NCBI RefSeq assembly: GCF_003086295.3
Contig: NC_092043.1
Coordinates: forward strand, 49,876,598-49,940,597
From: Arachis hypogaea
Lineage: Eukaryota > Streptophyta > Magnoliopsida > Fabales > Fabaceae
DNA length: 64,000 bases
Reading direction: 5' to 3'
Position 1 is the stretch's first letter. Each line of letters opens with the position of its first letter. The notes below the pieces were generated by a model that saw only the letters and a program-made list of their open reading frames with translations, searched no databases and was not told the DNA's origin. This document shows positions 1 to 10,893 of the stretch, in pieces. The position numbers and the translations under genes were made by a program.

Positions 1-625
1 TGATGCAGAGATCTGAAAGAGGCATATGAAAGTGTATTACATTAATACGTATCAATGGACAGATAGATATAGAAACCTTTTAAGTTTTAACCAGTGCTTC
101 ATAAGATACCAACTGGTTAAGCTACCTTAGATACATTTCCCAGCATTTATATACTGCCCTCAACTGTTTATTACACTGAGGATGTAGAGCTAAAATTCAA
201 CTCAGTAGTTAGTACAGCACAGATCAGTCCGACAATGGTTATGGGACAATTTTTTATTTATGGACCTGAACCTATGAGACTGAAAAAGGTTGTCAATTAA
301 GAGAGGGTGGTAATATTCGTCCTATAATGTTTTATATTCATTTAATATTTCCATCATGTTTTGAACATTATCTTGATGTTGATTCAGTGAGGTAAATGTA
401 CCTCAATCCCTATCGTATTTGTGAGTGATTCTAATCCAGTTCTAATCAAATCACAAACTCTTAGCACAAAAATATTTTACGAATTTGAACTATGCTAGAT
501 AAAGTTTAGGAAAGAAAAATGATATTATTTCTCTGATTAATGAATAAAAAACTCTTATACCATGATAACATATCAATACTAAATCATTGACATTAGGTGA
601 TTAAGACATCAAATAATGATCCTAC
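1..625 (-). other. Intron of the rhodanese-like gene; no exon seen
   Basis: The exon ending at 626 has a clean donor (GT read from 625 and 624 on the minus strand), so this stretch starts as an intron of the gene on its right. I looked for the expected next exon, which carries the rhodanese active-site loop with a catalytic cysteine, and did not find it. The rest of the gene should lie beyond base 1. No other gene is supported here. Confidence 0.6.
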
Positions 626-2546
626 CTCTTGTTGAGACATACCAAATGAAGTACTCCTAAAGCAGTCCACATTAGGTCGTTGGGTCCCATTAAAATGTCC
701 AATATCCCACTCATAACCTGATTAACAGCACTAATTTATTCATCCCCAAAACTATAACCATAAAAACTATAAATATTTCAGATAGTATGTAAGGAATGGC
801 AAATACAGGTAGTTAAAAATTCCAATGAGAAATACAGGTATACTCATCAAAGTGCTGTAGAACCCGTACCATTTCTTACATCCAATAGAATGTAATTCCT
901 CTTTAGATATTCTTTTGATGTAAGATCATTTTTATTGGTTGGTTCCAATCTATTTCTCCATTCTGAAGGTTCTAAAGGTATTGCCCGCATTGAAGGATCA
1001 AGCAAAGGAAGATGTGATACGCCACCTTCAACCTGTAAACAAATGAGAAGTCATAAGTTGATAGTATTGTTTTAAAACCACTGTCACCTAACTCATCCCA
1101 AACATAGGGACACTTGGGGTAGAGAAGCATACAGAGTTGTTTTAAAGCTTCAACATAGGGAAACCCCAAGTAGATGAGATTTCAAAACAATAATAAGATG
1201 AAAAAGAAAAGAGCAATGATACTTCTATTTTGGAAAGGCGTGTCCATTTTGTGACATATATCCCCTTACCTGTACTAATGAGGGCTTATACCGCAACTTC
1301 AATTTTGGAAAGGCATGTCCATTTTGTGATGGAGATATCTGAACCAGGATATCTGAAAACCTCTTATCCTCTCTCAACCAGTTGACATATTTCAGTGCAT
1401 CTTTTGATGGTCCACTAAACTGTAATCATATTACATCAGTGGAATTGAATGACATACTCAGACTCTGTTACACTGAAGGAAGCCTAATGGCTACTGTGTA
1501 AACACTGAAATAAGCCAACTAAATTTTTATGGTGCAACATAGTTAGAACCGTGGCATGTATTTTCAATCAATAAAATAGCTCAAACAATTGTATGAAAAG
1601 AGATAGACCCAAAATGTGGTAAAGCTCCACTTTCAAAAGGGGCACCCAAAGTTCATTAATGAGGAAACAAAAAAAAGAGTAATATCCCAAATCACTTCGC
1701 AAGGAAATTTTAGTCGAACAATTTAATCCTCAACAAATTTTAATCACCAAATCAGTCCTTAACTTTTTATTTTGTTAGACAAATCAATCCTTATATCAAT
1801 CCCTCGGTCCCTCCATATAGACGAATAAAGCCCCGCTTTCAAAAGAGGCAGCCAAAGTTCATTGGTGAGGAAACAAAAAGAAAAATTTAACCCTTGGAAG
1901 AAATTAGTAAGCACAGAGCAGCATTTGTGTAAAATAAAGCATTAAAACTAACCTGCGCATTAATCCCTTGTTCATTCAAATAAACTCTTCCATTGATGTC
2001 AAGATTGAGACCCTGTCAACAGACTTACAATGAATTTTGGGACTAAAACTAAACAACTTGAAATTTCATGCTGCGTTCCCCATCATTATTAACCAATACA
2101 TTGCGTATCGTGCTGCTAATCATTATTCTACATTTTCTATGCTCCAATTTAAGATAAAACTAAAGCTGTTTAAACAAAGTAAAAGAGAAAAATGATAGTA
2201 ACAATAAGAAGAAAAGGAAATGAAATGGAACCTCCAAGAACGAAAGGTGTTTAGTGACTTCAGCTTGAGGATCTTTGATAAACACAAAATGGTAGAAATT
2301 GACAACCACGAAATCAGAATCATCATAATCATCCCTTGAAGGTTGTGCAGCAGCGCGTAGCGCGTGGCACGGAGGGGGCACCAACAGCTTGCGATAAGTA
2401 AGAGAGAGAGTTGAAAAGGTGTGGCATTTGAAGAGATGGTTTGGGAATTGTTGGAAGAAAAGAGTGTGTGTGGAGTGAAAAGAAGGAGCAATTGTGGGAG
2501 CAAGAGCTAGTGCGACTGCACCGGCGTAAGAGCTCAACCACCCCAT
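626..2546 (-). CDS. STR8: Rhodanese-like/TrhO-type sulfurtransferase, chloroplastic, 3' part outside window
   Basis: Five exons join in frame on the minus strand: 2232-2546, 1953-2012, 1270-1419, 870-1032 and 626-717. The start is the ATG at 2546; the longer open frame upstream begins only with TTG. The first ~60 residues are rich in Ser, Thr and Phe with few acidic residues, as in a plastid transit peptide. The mature part follows: the acylphosphatase-like N-domain of the TrhO/UPF0176 family (FVVVNFYHFVFIKDP, then GLNLDINGRVYLNEQGINAQ), SGPSKDALKYVNWL in exon 3, and the start of the rhodanese domain (YILLDVRNGYEWDIGHFNGT) over exons 4-5. This order matches plant rhodanese-like protein 8. Bacterial TrhO makes 5-hydroxyuridine in tRNA; the plant role is less certain. 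The catalytic-Cys exon and C-terminus are missing because the window ends, not because the gene is broken. Confidence 0.85.
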
Positions 2547-3048
2547 CCTTCTTTTCCGGCGCAATTGAGGCTAATTGAGTAATTGGACTATTTCTAGTTA
2601 ACAGTTAACACTATAAGAAAGTTCCCTTCACATAATAGTTCGTTAACCAATTTTGGATAAGACGTAAATGTCCTTAGGTTATGTTTTAGACTTTTAGGTT
2701 ATTCACCGAGTTAATAGTCAAAATTGTTCCTAAAAGATACCTCGATTTTTATTTTAGTTTCTGAAAGATAAAGTTAATTAAAATAGTCCTCGAAAGATAT
2801 GCGAGTTAATCACGTTTGTCCTTCCGTCACCTCCTTCGCTGAGTTAGCTAACGGCTGATGTGTGACGTTAACTGCCACCGTAGCGAACACCTACGTGTAC
2901 CCTGTTATTGCTGACAAGGTAACTATGTTAAAACAATTCAAATCAGTCCCTTAATATTTGAACCATAATCCTAAATTCGACAATAAATAAGTCGTGTTCA
3001 GAGGGCCATATGCTGGGTAGACCTTGAAATTGCTGGTTTGTGGCGAGG

Positions 3049-3460
3049 ATGGAGGCAGGAAACGGAGGTCGTAGTGGTGGTGTGTCGTTTCCATCGAACG
3101 GCAGTAATGGTTCCAACGCTTCAATGCGAACCAAGAGAAAAACTTACAAGGAATCATGTTTCTGTGGGTTGAAGGCTGTGATAAAAAAATCTGGGACAAC
3201 AAAGAACCCAGATAGAATATTCTATGCATGTCCAATGTACCGGGTGAGTATTGTGTAAAAAGTTAAAGGTTTTCTATCTTGCTTTGTGTTGTTGGGTATT
3301 TTTTCAATTTTTTGTTTTCTGATTTTTGAATTTGCAGAAGAGCAGTCACTACAATTACTTTAAGTGGGTCGATGATGATGACTATCAAGGGGTGGCTGAA
3401 AGTGGAACAAAGAAAGATTATGGGACTGATTTGCAGGTTGAAAGTGACTATAATGAATGA
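3049..3460 (+). CDS. Small GRF-type zinc-finger protein inside a Mutator-like element
   Basis: Two exons, 3049-3243 and 3338-3460, join in frame after CCAATGTACCGG/GTGAGT and give about 105 residues. The start is the ATG at 3049; the open frame upstream has only a GTG. After a Gly/Ser/Asn-rich leader comes the GRF zinc finger: CFCG, VIKKSGTTKNPDRIFYACP, then NYFKW followed by an acidic run of Asp. GRF fingers bind single-stranded nucleic acid and occur in repair proteins, but in legumes small GRF proteins are also frequent in transposons. Three of the four expected Cys ligands are present; the fourth position is Tyr (HYNYFKW where HCNYFKW is expected), a one-base change. No membrane segment is seen. 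The protein belongs to the transposon, and whether it is functional is unclear. Confidence 0.7.
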
Positions 3461-4029
3461 AGGTTGAAGGCGGCATGGAGACTCGATAGCTTGAAAGTTG
3501 AAGTTAAAGCATTGAAACTACTAATAATTTTTATGTTTGTGGTAGTTGTCATTAATGTGATCCTTTGTTGTTTGTTATGTAGTTTCAAGTAAACCAATTT
3601 CTGTTGATATGTTATGGTGTAGTGAATTGAATGCCTTAAATGATAATAGATGTTTGCATTTAGTTTTTTAAGACTAAGACCAAACTATCCATCAAGTGTT
3701 CCAAATTAATCAGAATCACTGTTACAATAAGATATATTAAGCCATAAACATAATCAGTAGTCAAAGTACTCTTAAGCATTGTGTTGCCATAAAAGGCTAA
3801 ATGTCAAATTGTCTTAAGGATAAACACTATAGCAAATTTATAAGATTTTACATGAGGATACAAACCTAAAAAAAGGCTAGACCAAAATAAAAGGGCAAAA
3901 TACAACTTTTAATTACACAGATAATCACAGTGTTTATAATGAAATTTCAATTTTCCTGTACAAAAGACATAAAGTATCCCTACACAACAAAAAAAAAGTC
4001 AAACAGAATACATTTATTTCTAATCAAAG

Positions 4030-4190
4030 TTATTTATCAGTATTTCTTGGGGGCTTGAAGCCTGGAGTAGACACGAAGGTCATAAAGTTGGCCAGTTTCT
4101 TAGCAGTGGCTGAACTAGTCTCTTTGATTGTCTCAACAGAGTTAGCCACTGGTGCAGCTGCAGTAGGTTTACGAGAGGACCTAAGTATTA
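4030..4190 (-). pseudogene. C-terminal remnant of a MULE transposase
   Basis: Read on the minus strand, this frame ends at a TAA (4030-4032) and includes the tail ANFMTFVSTPGFKPPRNTDK. Tails with FMxFVPTPGFKPPR are, from memory, common at the C-termini of legume MULE transposases. Upstream of about 4190 the frame is lost: the DDE and SWIM-finger parts are absent. It lies inside the inverted-repeat element next to its right end, which fits an internally deleted copy. Confidence 0.5.
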
Positions 4191-4726
4191 ACTAGTCCTA
4201 TAAAAAAGCTTTCATCCTTACCTCTAACCGTCGCGATTGCTTCTTCTGCAATCAATGTTGCTCCAAGAGATGATGAACTCTGTTTTCAGTAGCGATACCT
4301 ACTCTGCTTTAATCGTCAACTAACACTGACAGAGGTTAATGGCGTGGTTCGAATAAAAGGTAAAAGGCTATGGACATAGCTCGAGAGAGACGAAACATTT
4401 TGGAGCCAAACATAAAGAGATAGTTGTTATGAGATGGGGTGAGACTTTGCAACGTTTTAAATCTCTTCTGGACACAAAACGACGACGCATTAGGGTTAGA
4501 AGCGCATTCAATCAAAACTGCGTCGTTTTTCTTGATCTGTCACAGTGGCTATTAATGTTACACGTCAGCAAACGTTAGTCAATTTAGCAAAAAAAAAATG
4601 ACAAAATGACGAATGTGATTAACTCGCATATCTTTCAGAAATTATTTTAATTAACTTTATCTTTCAAAAATTGAAATAGAAATCGAAATATTTTTAAAGA
4701 CGATTTTGATTATTAACATATTCACC

Positions 4727-5353
4727 AGTATAAAGTTCTTAAAGTGACTTAGCAATGCTTCAAAACATGAATTATTGCATAACTTGTTTCACAAATATTA
4801 GGAAACTTTGATTACCGCTTTATTTTTCCGATTTCTATGATATTTTAAGTTTCAGTTGTTTCATCACTACTTTATTTAGGGAAATATATCATCTACACCT
4901 TCTATATGCAAACTAATTGGTATTTTATTTGAATTGTCACATTGTTTTATCAGTGTTGGAGGTAGAGGAGATGCATCAATGACGAAGGCTATATAAAATA
5001 CATTTTTTTAGTTAGAAATGTTAGATAGATTGGATAGTTTTTAATTTTAAATATTATAAGTTTATTTTATGTCACACTTATACATATAATATTAAGGATT
5101 CTATCTATTATTTGGTAGTTAATACTAACAAAAATTTGAACTCAAATACACTCGTTGCAAAGTATAAAAACTATCGCTAAACCAAGATTTTGAATGAGAG
5201 AAATGCGTTAGTGAAGATTCTACAAATTAAACCCAAGACTAAATCTTACTTAACTCAAATAATTAATTATTCATGGAGTTCGATCTCTTAACTAAGTAGT
5301 GCATATCTATTTTTTTTGCGTCTCTATTCTCTTTGGTGTTCACGTCCCAGTTC
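4727..5353. other. AT-rich intergenic stretch, nothing recognised
   Basis: Between the Mutator-like element and the hAT MITE I see no coding frame with a recognisable domain, no repeat with clear ends and no RNA gene. Confidence 0.5.
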
Positions 5354-5361
5354 GTTTCAGA

Positions 5362-5887
5362 CAGGGCTGGAATTGAGTCGAGCTAGACCAAGCTCAAATT
5401 TGGCTCATAAAAATTGAGCTTGGCTCACGACTCGACTAATTAACAATCGAGCTTATTTCTTAAGCTCAAACTCGACTCACCGAAAGCTCGCGAGCCGGCT
5501 CAAATAATAGAAACATAAATACATAATCTATAATTCTATATCAATAAATTATAACTTATATATTTTAAAAAATATTTAAAAAGATCAATTTTATATATTG
5601 TTATCTATCAATAAATTATAAATTTTTTATTTATGTCCTACATCAAAAGTATATATAAAAAATAAATATAAAATTTTAAATAATTAAGATCATTAATATA
5701 TATATAATCGAGTCAGCTCACGAGCTAACGAGCTGAGCTTATCCAAGCTCAAGCTCGGCTCATTTAATTTATGAGCTCAGTTCCAAGCTCAAACTTGGCT
5801 CACTAGCTCATGAGCTTAGCTTATCGAGCTATTAACGAGTCGAGCTCAAGCTAGCTCATGAGCTGGCTTGACTCACTTCCAGCCCTA
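5362..5887. mobile_element. hAT-type MITE with GAGCT-rich arms (526 bp)
   Basis: The ends are CAGGGCTGGAATTGAGTC and, on the other strand, TAGGGCTGGAAGTGAGTC, in line with hAT ends. The flanks GTTTCAGA (5354-5361) and GTTTCAGT (5888-5895) form an 8-bp target duplication with one mismatch. Both arms (~150-190 bp) are packed with GAGCT, GCTCA and related motifs and can fold on each other; the middle is AT-rich filler. There is no coding capacity. Confidence 0.8.
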
Positions 5888-6121
5888 GTTTCAGTGTATG
5901 AAATTTTATCTAATTTAATTTGAAAGTCAATTTTTAGGTGTAGATTGTCTAAAAATATCTACATATGTAGATTTGTATTGGATAAATTTCTTGTACGACA
6001 ATGGTCCCTTGTAGAAGACAAAGACTACGAGAACCTCAAAATTAACAACGCCGATTCCTATGATAATGGTAAGACGCTTTTATAACTTTAGAATTGTTAA
6101 TGACTATTATTAAGACTAATT

Positions 6122-6890
6122 TTTTTTTAAATAAAGGAGCTCAACACAAAAGAATGGAGCAAACTTAAAAATAATTAGACGAACAACACTTAGAAAAAAC
6201 ACAATATAAAAAGATTCTTCATGTCATCTCCATCATAACTATCAACAACACGAAGAGCGCACACCTTCCCACTCTTTATCGCTAAGCAAGGACATATTGA
6301 TGATTTTCTTGACATCTTTGCTTTCATTATGAAATATCCTCTTATTCCTTTCCATCCAAATGTTCCAGATGATCGCACAGAAGCATCTCAATTGCTGCTT
6401 GCGATCCTCCTTTCTACGCGGCTCTTTTGTCCAACTTAAAAAGTGGTCCTTCATCAATTCCGGAAGAGACCATAGTCGGCGAAACACTGATATCCAAGCA
6501 TTCCACACCTACCGGGCAAAATCGCATCCAAGAAATAAGTGATAGACCTGCTCAACATCCCTGTTGCATAAGACACACCGCGTGTCATCCTGATTGAGAA
6601 TCCCAAGCCGACTCAGCCTTTTCTTCGTGTTCACCCTGTCTATCAATACAAACCAGATAAACAGCTTTACTTTTGGTAGAACTAAACCTTTTCAAATGGA
6701 GTTAGTGAAGCTGTAACTGGTGATATCCTCTCCAATCATTCCCTCTTGTAACACTTGCACAAAAGAGTCAGTCGAAAAAATACCAAATTTATCATATTTC
6801 TACACCACTCTATCCTCCTTAGTATTTACTAGTCTTACAGGTCGCAAAGTCTCGTGCAACTGATCCAAAAGCCTCAACTCCCACTAGAAG
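6122..6890 (-). mobile_element. 5'-truncated LINE (L1-type) with 17-bp target duplication
   Basis: TATTATTAAGACTAATT stands at both ends (6105-6121 and 6891-6907), a perfect 17-bp target duplication. A T-run directly after the left copy is the poly(A) tail of a minus-strand insertion. The minus strand encodes the end of a reverse-transcriptase ORF: KVKLFIWFVLIDRVNTKKRL, then RLGILNQDDTRCVLCNRDVE with the zinc-knuckle Cys pair of zf-RVT, then CAIIWNIWMERNKRIFHNES. The frame is broken: a stop stands where a Trp is expected just before GLVLPKVKLF, and there is a frame change near 6540. It is dead and lacks the endonuclease and most of the RT. Confidence 0.85.
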
Positions 6891-6907
6891 TATTATTAAG
6901 ACTAATT

Positions 6908-7517
6908 AGCAAGCTGAATTTTTTTTTTGTTGGATTTGTTCTCACTTATATTTTTTTTGTGAGATTAAGATGGGTAAATGGACTCACAAATTATTTTGTG
7001 TAATTTTCTTTTTTTTTAAATGGAAAAATGATCTAGTTCTATATAGTAGTTCATGTTACAACTACTACCACTACTCCATAGTAAATTAGTCAACGGCTAA
7101 TAGAGTTTTCGGTTCAAACGAATAAAACCAGCGAGAGAGTGAAGACTATTTTTTTTTTCCGGTGAAATTAAGGGGCCAAGACCCAAAGAGAACAATAACT
7201 AACTACTCTCTAAAATACAGACTTTAGATTTTTCATACTTTCACAAGCCCAATAAAAGCATCCATGCCATAAATCACTTTGAGGACCCGTATTATTATGC
7301 AATTGCACATACTTAATTAATGTTGACACATTTTTTTTAAATCTCAACACATCCAATAACATAACGCTGATACACATGGTACTAATACAAATTCACCTTA
7401 GAACAATGATACTTATTAGTAGATTAGACAGCATAATTTATTTCTTTTAGATTAATTATTATCGTAAAAAATTACTAAATCATAATGTTAATAATATGAA
7501 TAATGTAATTTATCTTT

Positions 7518-7565
<48 letters not shown>

Positions 7566-8107
7566 GGGTTGTTATAAATTTTGTTATCTGTACTACTATT
7601 AAAATTAAAATTGTTATTGTTAAAGTAGTAATATTTATGATTATTATTATTAATATTATAAATATTAATAATAAGTATTATTATTGCTGTGAAAATCATT
7701 AGTAGTGGTAGTAGTTGTAGAAGTATCACCATATAGAATTAGATTATTCCTGTATTTAAAAAGTTTTGTTTAACATAAAATAATTGGTGAGTTTATTTAT
7801 TCATCTTGATGCCAAAAAAAAAAAACATAAGTGAGAATAAATCTAACAAAAAACAAAAAATAATTAGTCTGAATAATGATTATTAATAATTCTAAAGTTA
7901 TAAAGGTGTCCGATCACTATTGCAAGAATTATGTCGATAATTATGTGGTTCAAGTGGTCTTTTTTTTAAATTAAAAGTGATACTTGAATCCAAAATTTTT
8001 AAATAAAGATGAGAAGACTATATTTTTTAAACTATAGTTTGTTAGAATTAGAAGCTCATCTAATACAAATTTATATATGTAGATGTTTTTAGATAGGGTA
8101 TACTAAA
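6908..8107. other. AT-rich intergenic stretch with a microsatellite
   Basis: No gene is recognised. The stretch holds an (ATT)n microsatellite and AT-rich DNA. The open frames here are runs of Ile or Asn codons created by the microsatellite. Confidence 0.5.
7522..7565. repeat. (ATT)n microsatellite
   Basis: About 14 uninterrupted ATT units, followed by looser ATT/AAT-rich DNA to about 7690. Confidence 0.95.
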
Positions 8108-8122
8108 GAATTTGTCGAATTT

Positions 8123-8367
8123 TTTTTTTCTTTTTAGTTTGCACGAGGGTATCCATCAGGCCAGAAGCTTTTTTCTTTTTGGTTTGCACGAGGGTATCCA
8201 TCAGGCCGGAAGCTCAATGATTAATTCCTCGGGTACTGTAGAGACACACAAAGTGGGCGACTCTCACAAACAAACAAGCTCCATTCTCATCCTCCAGTAA
8301 ATATCGAACCAGGAGAGATGGTTAAAGAGACACAGACCCTCATCCATCTGTGCCAACTTGCGTTAAT
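8123..8367 (-). mobile_element. tRNA-derived SINE with a duplicated 3' end
   Basis: Near-identical flanks GAATTTGTCGAATTT (8108-8122) and GAATTTGCCAAATTT (8368-8382) form a 15-bp target duplication with two mismatches. On the minus strand the element starts near GGCACAGATGGATGAGG and has a pol III B-box-like CTGGTTCGATATT. It ends in GATGGATACCCTCGTGCAAA followed by an A-rich tail. The last ~46 bp, tail included, occur twice in tandem (about 8120-8166 and 8167-8213). Confidence 0.65.
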
Positions 8368-8603
8368 GAATTTGCCAAATTTAAAAGTGGTTATCCGGGA
8401 ATAGAGAGTTTTTTGTGATTTGCTCTGGACTTTTGTTGTTACGTCCAGAAAAAAAAAATAATTATTCAAGCCTATTTCATGTTTGACAAAAATGAAGAAA
8501 CTCATTACCCTTTTGCCCTATGAGTTTTTTCTTTTTTTTTTGACTGTTCTATGAGTTTTGTTGTATAATAATAATAAACTAATAAATAATAATAAGTACT
8601 TAG

Positions 8604-8788
8604 TTTTTTTTAGTTGCCTTAGGTATTTTTTAATCTGACAAGTCAAGAACTAATCTGTTGTGAATCTGAGCTTCATTTAAGGGTCTGTCGCTGGCCAATG
8701 AATTGCTGCATGCACAAGGCGGAATTCGAATCCCCAACACTTACTTAAACGGACGAGTGAGTTGACCACTCGACCAACCCAAATTAAT
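8604..8788 (-). mobile_element. Legume-type SINE, copy 1
   Basis: The target duplication TAAGTACTTAG plus a T-run flanks it (8593-8603 and 8789-8799). On the minus strand it opens GGGTTGGTCGAGTGGTCAAC (A-box like) and has GGGGATTCGAATTCC (B-box). It then shows the typical 3' part with GATTAGTTCTTGACTTG and AAAAAATACC before the A-rich tail. A second, more diverged copy lies at 24320-24496. Confidence 0.75.
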
Positions 8789-8924
8789 TAAGTACTTAGT
8801 TTTTTTTATCTCCAGTAGTTTGTACTTAGCTTTTTTTTTTTTGACAATCGGCCCATTTTAATACAAAAAAAAGAGTAGCAACTACTTGATGATGAAGAGA
8901 AAAAAAATTTCAAACTGCATGCTT

Positions 8925-9435
8925 TAGGGATGGCAACGGGGTGCAGGTAGGGGCAGATTTTTACTAGGGGCAGATTTTTACTCTATCCGACCCTGTCTCA
9001 CCCTACAATAATTCGTATAGAATCTGTCACACTGTTATCCACGAGTAGTAAAAAGTTGAACTTTAATCCATCCTGCGGGTATCTGTTCTGCCTCTACCTG
9101 TCTCAAAATTATTAAAATTCAACAAATAAAATAAAATTTTAAAATTTATATAACTATCATCACATACATAACATAAATTAAAGTAAAATTGATATAATGT
9201 TATCAATTATTTTACTAATTAGTTTACATATATTACACATATTATATATTAAAATTATATATTATATATACACTGGGACGGGTATTACCCAAACCCGACC
9301 CGTCCCGCACCGCACAAGAATCCACCCCACAAAAAAATTCGCCTCCAGTGCAGGACAGATAATTACCCACTCCGAGTGGGTTGGGGCGGAGTGGATATCC
9401 CGTACCCGCAAGTTCGGGTGGTATTACCATTTTTC
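8925..9435. mobile_element. Decayed MITE (GGGATGGCAACGGGG type)
   Basis: The left end reads TTTAGGGATGGCAACGGGG and the right end, inverted, AAAAATGGTAATACC. Flanks CTGCATGC and CTGCACGG match at 6 of 8 positions. GC-rich arms with ACGGGTATTACCC and CGACCCGTCCCGC flank an AT-rich centre. The assignment is tentative because the ends are diverged. Confidence 0.35.
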
Positions 9436-9444
9436 TGCACGGTT

Positions 9445-9740
9445 CGAATCACAGAGGCTGAGACTTGGAAGTGAGTCGAACTAAAATGAATTATGTCAAA
9501 TTTAAACTCGACTTATAAAAATTAAGTTCGGTTTATAATTAAATTTGTTAATAATCGAGTGTATTTGTAAAACAAATTTAATTTAACAAAAATTTGCTGA
9601 GTTATTTCGACTTCAAGTTTATGAGTTGATACAAATAACATGAATATAATTTATAATTTTATATAAATAAATTATATCTTAAATATAAAAATTTTGTCAT
9701 TGTCTATCTATTAATTATAATTTATATCCTCTATCATAAA
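9445..9740. repeat. Diverged partial copy of the GAGCT-rich hAT MITE
   Basis: From GTGAGTCGAACTAAA onward the order of motifs (AAATTTAAACTCGACTTATA, then AAAAATTAAGTTCGGTTTAT, then AATAATCGAGTG) parallels the left arm of the element at 5362-5887. Many C-to-T type changes separate them, and a second arm is not evident. Confidence 0.3.
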
Positions 9741-10793
9741 ACATAAATTAAGAGTTTTATCAAGTCACTTTGAGAATTTTATCTTTCTAAATAACCTAAA
9801 ATATAAATTAAGGACATTTCTTCAATTAACCCATATTTTAAATCGATTAGGGTTAATCTCAACTTAATAACTTTCAAAAGAAAAAGACACCCTATATAAA
9901 GATATGACATACTTTGAAACTGGTATAGTATTGAATTATTTATTATTTTAATTTTAAAAAGTAGTTCAAACATAAAAAAAGTTTTAATAACATGAATTAA
10001 CTTTTTTAGTTAAGATTTAAGAACATAAAAAAATATTTATCTTTTGTCATTTTTTTAAAGAATAAACTACTAAAAATACATTCGAATAATTTTGTTATTG
10101 ACAAAAATGTACTTAAATTTTGTTATTAACAAAAATGTCTTTAGATAATTTTTGTTTGGTGACTGAAATAAATTAAGTAAAAGAAAAAATAAAACAAATA
10201 AAATAAAAGAACTGCTTAAATAGAGAGACAGTCTCATTTAACACTACTCAAAATTATATTTCTCAAAAACGAGACAAAATTATCTAACAATAAAAATATA
10301 TTTCTCAAAAAGTACTTTAGAGATTAAATTTTGATGCGATTTTTTGCAAATATGATTAGAAAAATGAGATATTAGCATTCTTAAATTTTGATAATTTTTT
10401 ACTAAGTATATAATTTTTATGATTTTTTAAAAGTATTATTGGTTGTCGACAAAAAAACATACAAAAAATATATGCTTAACAAAAAATTACTAAATTTTAA
10501 AAATAAAAATATCCCTTTTTTCTAATAATACTTATAAAAAATCACTTCAAAATTCAATATTTATTTTTTTTTTGAAAATACATTATTATTGGATATTTTA
10601 TCGCATTTTAAAATTATTTAAAGATATTTTTTGTTAATGTATATTTTTGTCGGTGACAATTTGGGTGTATTTTCAGTATGGCTTTTAAAAATATACTCAA
10701 GTCCTTCCGTTTTATCAATCACTTTCTCCGTCAGTCCGGCCCAAGAATTAATTATTTAAAAGAGCAGTTGAGGCCCATTATCAGAGAGAGAGA
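9741..10793. other. AT-rich intergenic stretch upstream of the MHF1 gene
   Basis: No gene recognised. It contains loosely repeated phrases such as ACAAAAATGTACTTAAATTT and ACAAAAATGTCTTTAGATAA (10102-10150) and similar AT-rich text to 10680. Confidence 0.4.
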
Positions 10794-10810
10794 GGGGGGG
10801 GGGGGGGGGG
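10794..10810 (+). repeat. G17 homopolymer after a GA run
   Basis: Seventeen consecutive G follow a short AGAGAG run, about 85 bp before the MHF1 start codon, so probably in its 5' UTR or core promoter. Such a tract can form a G-quadruplex and is also prone to length errors in sequencing. Confidence 0.9.
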
Positions 10811-10893
10811 CAATTTTCATTTCCCTCCATTCCAAAACAGAAAGAGCGCCAGAAAAGAAAACAAATCCCAGAAATCGAAACTCGAAGAAGCAA

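Larger units (their letters stand above)
2708..4718. mobile_element. Mutator-like element with long terminal inverted repeats (~2.0 kb)
   Basis: The two ends are inverted repeats of about 120 bp. The left end (from 2708) and the reverse complement of the right end share long identical blocks such as GAAAGATAAAGTTAATTAAA and AAAGATATGCGAGTTAATCA. The element is flanked by TATTCACC on both sides (2700-2707 and 4719-4726), an 8-bp target duplication that extends to 8 of 9 if the previous base is counted. Long terminal repeats with an 8-9 bp target duplication are typical of MULEs. Inside are a GRF zinc-finger gene on the plus strand and the C-terminal tail of a transposase on the minus strand, placed tail to tail. 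Most of the transposase is gone, so this is a non-autonomous deletion derivative. Confidence 0.85.

Noticed and set aside
7496..7732. Poly-Ile and poly-Asn frames on both strands
   Set aside because: Translation of the (ATT)n microsatellite and its AT-rich flank; no domain.
10678..10893. Longer N-terminus for MHF1 including a Gly run from the G17 tract
   Set aside because: Open only because no stop occurs; the Gly run is a homopolymer translation and the conserved protein starts at 10894.
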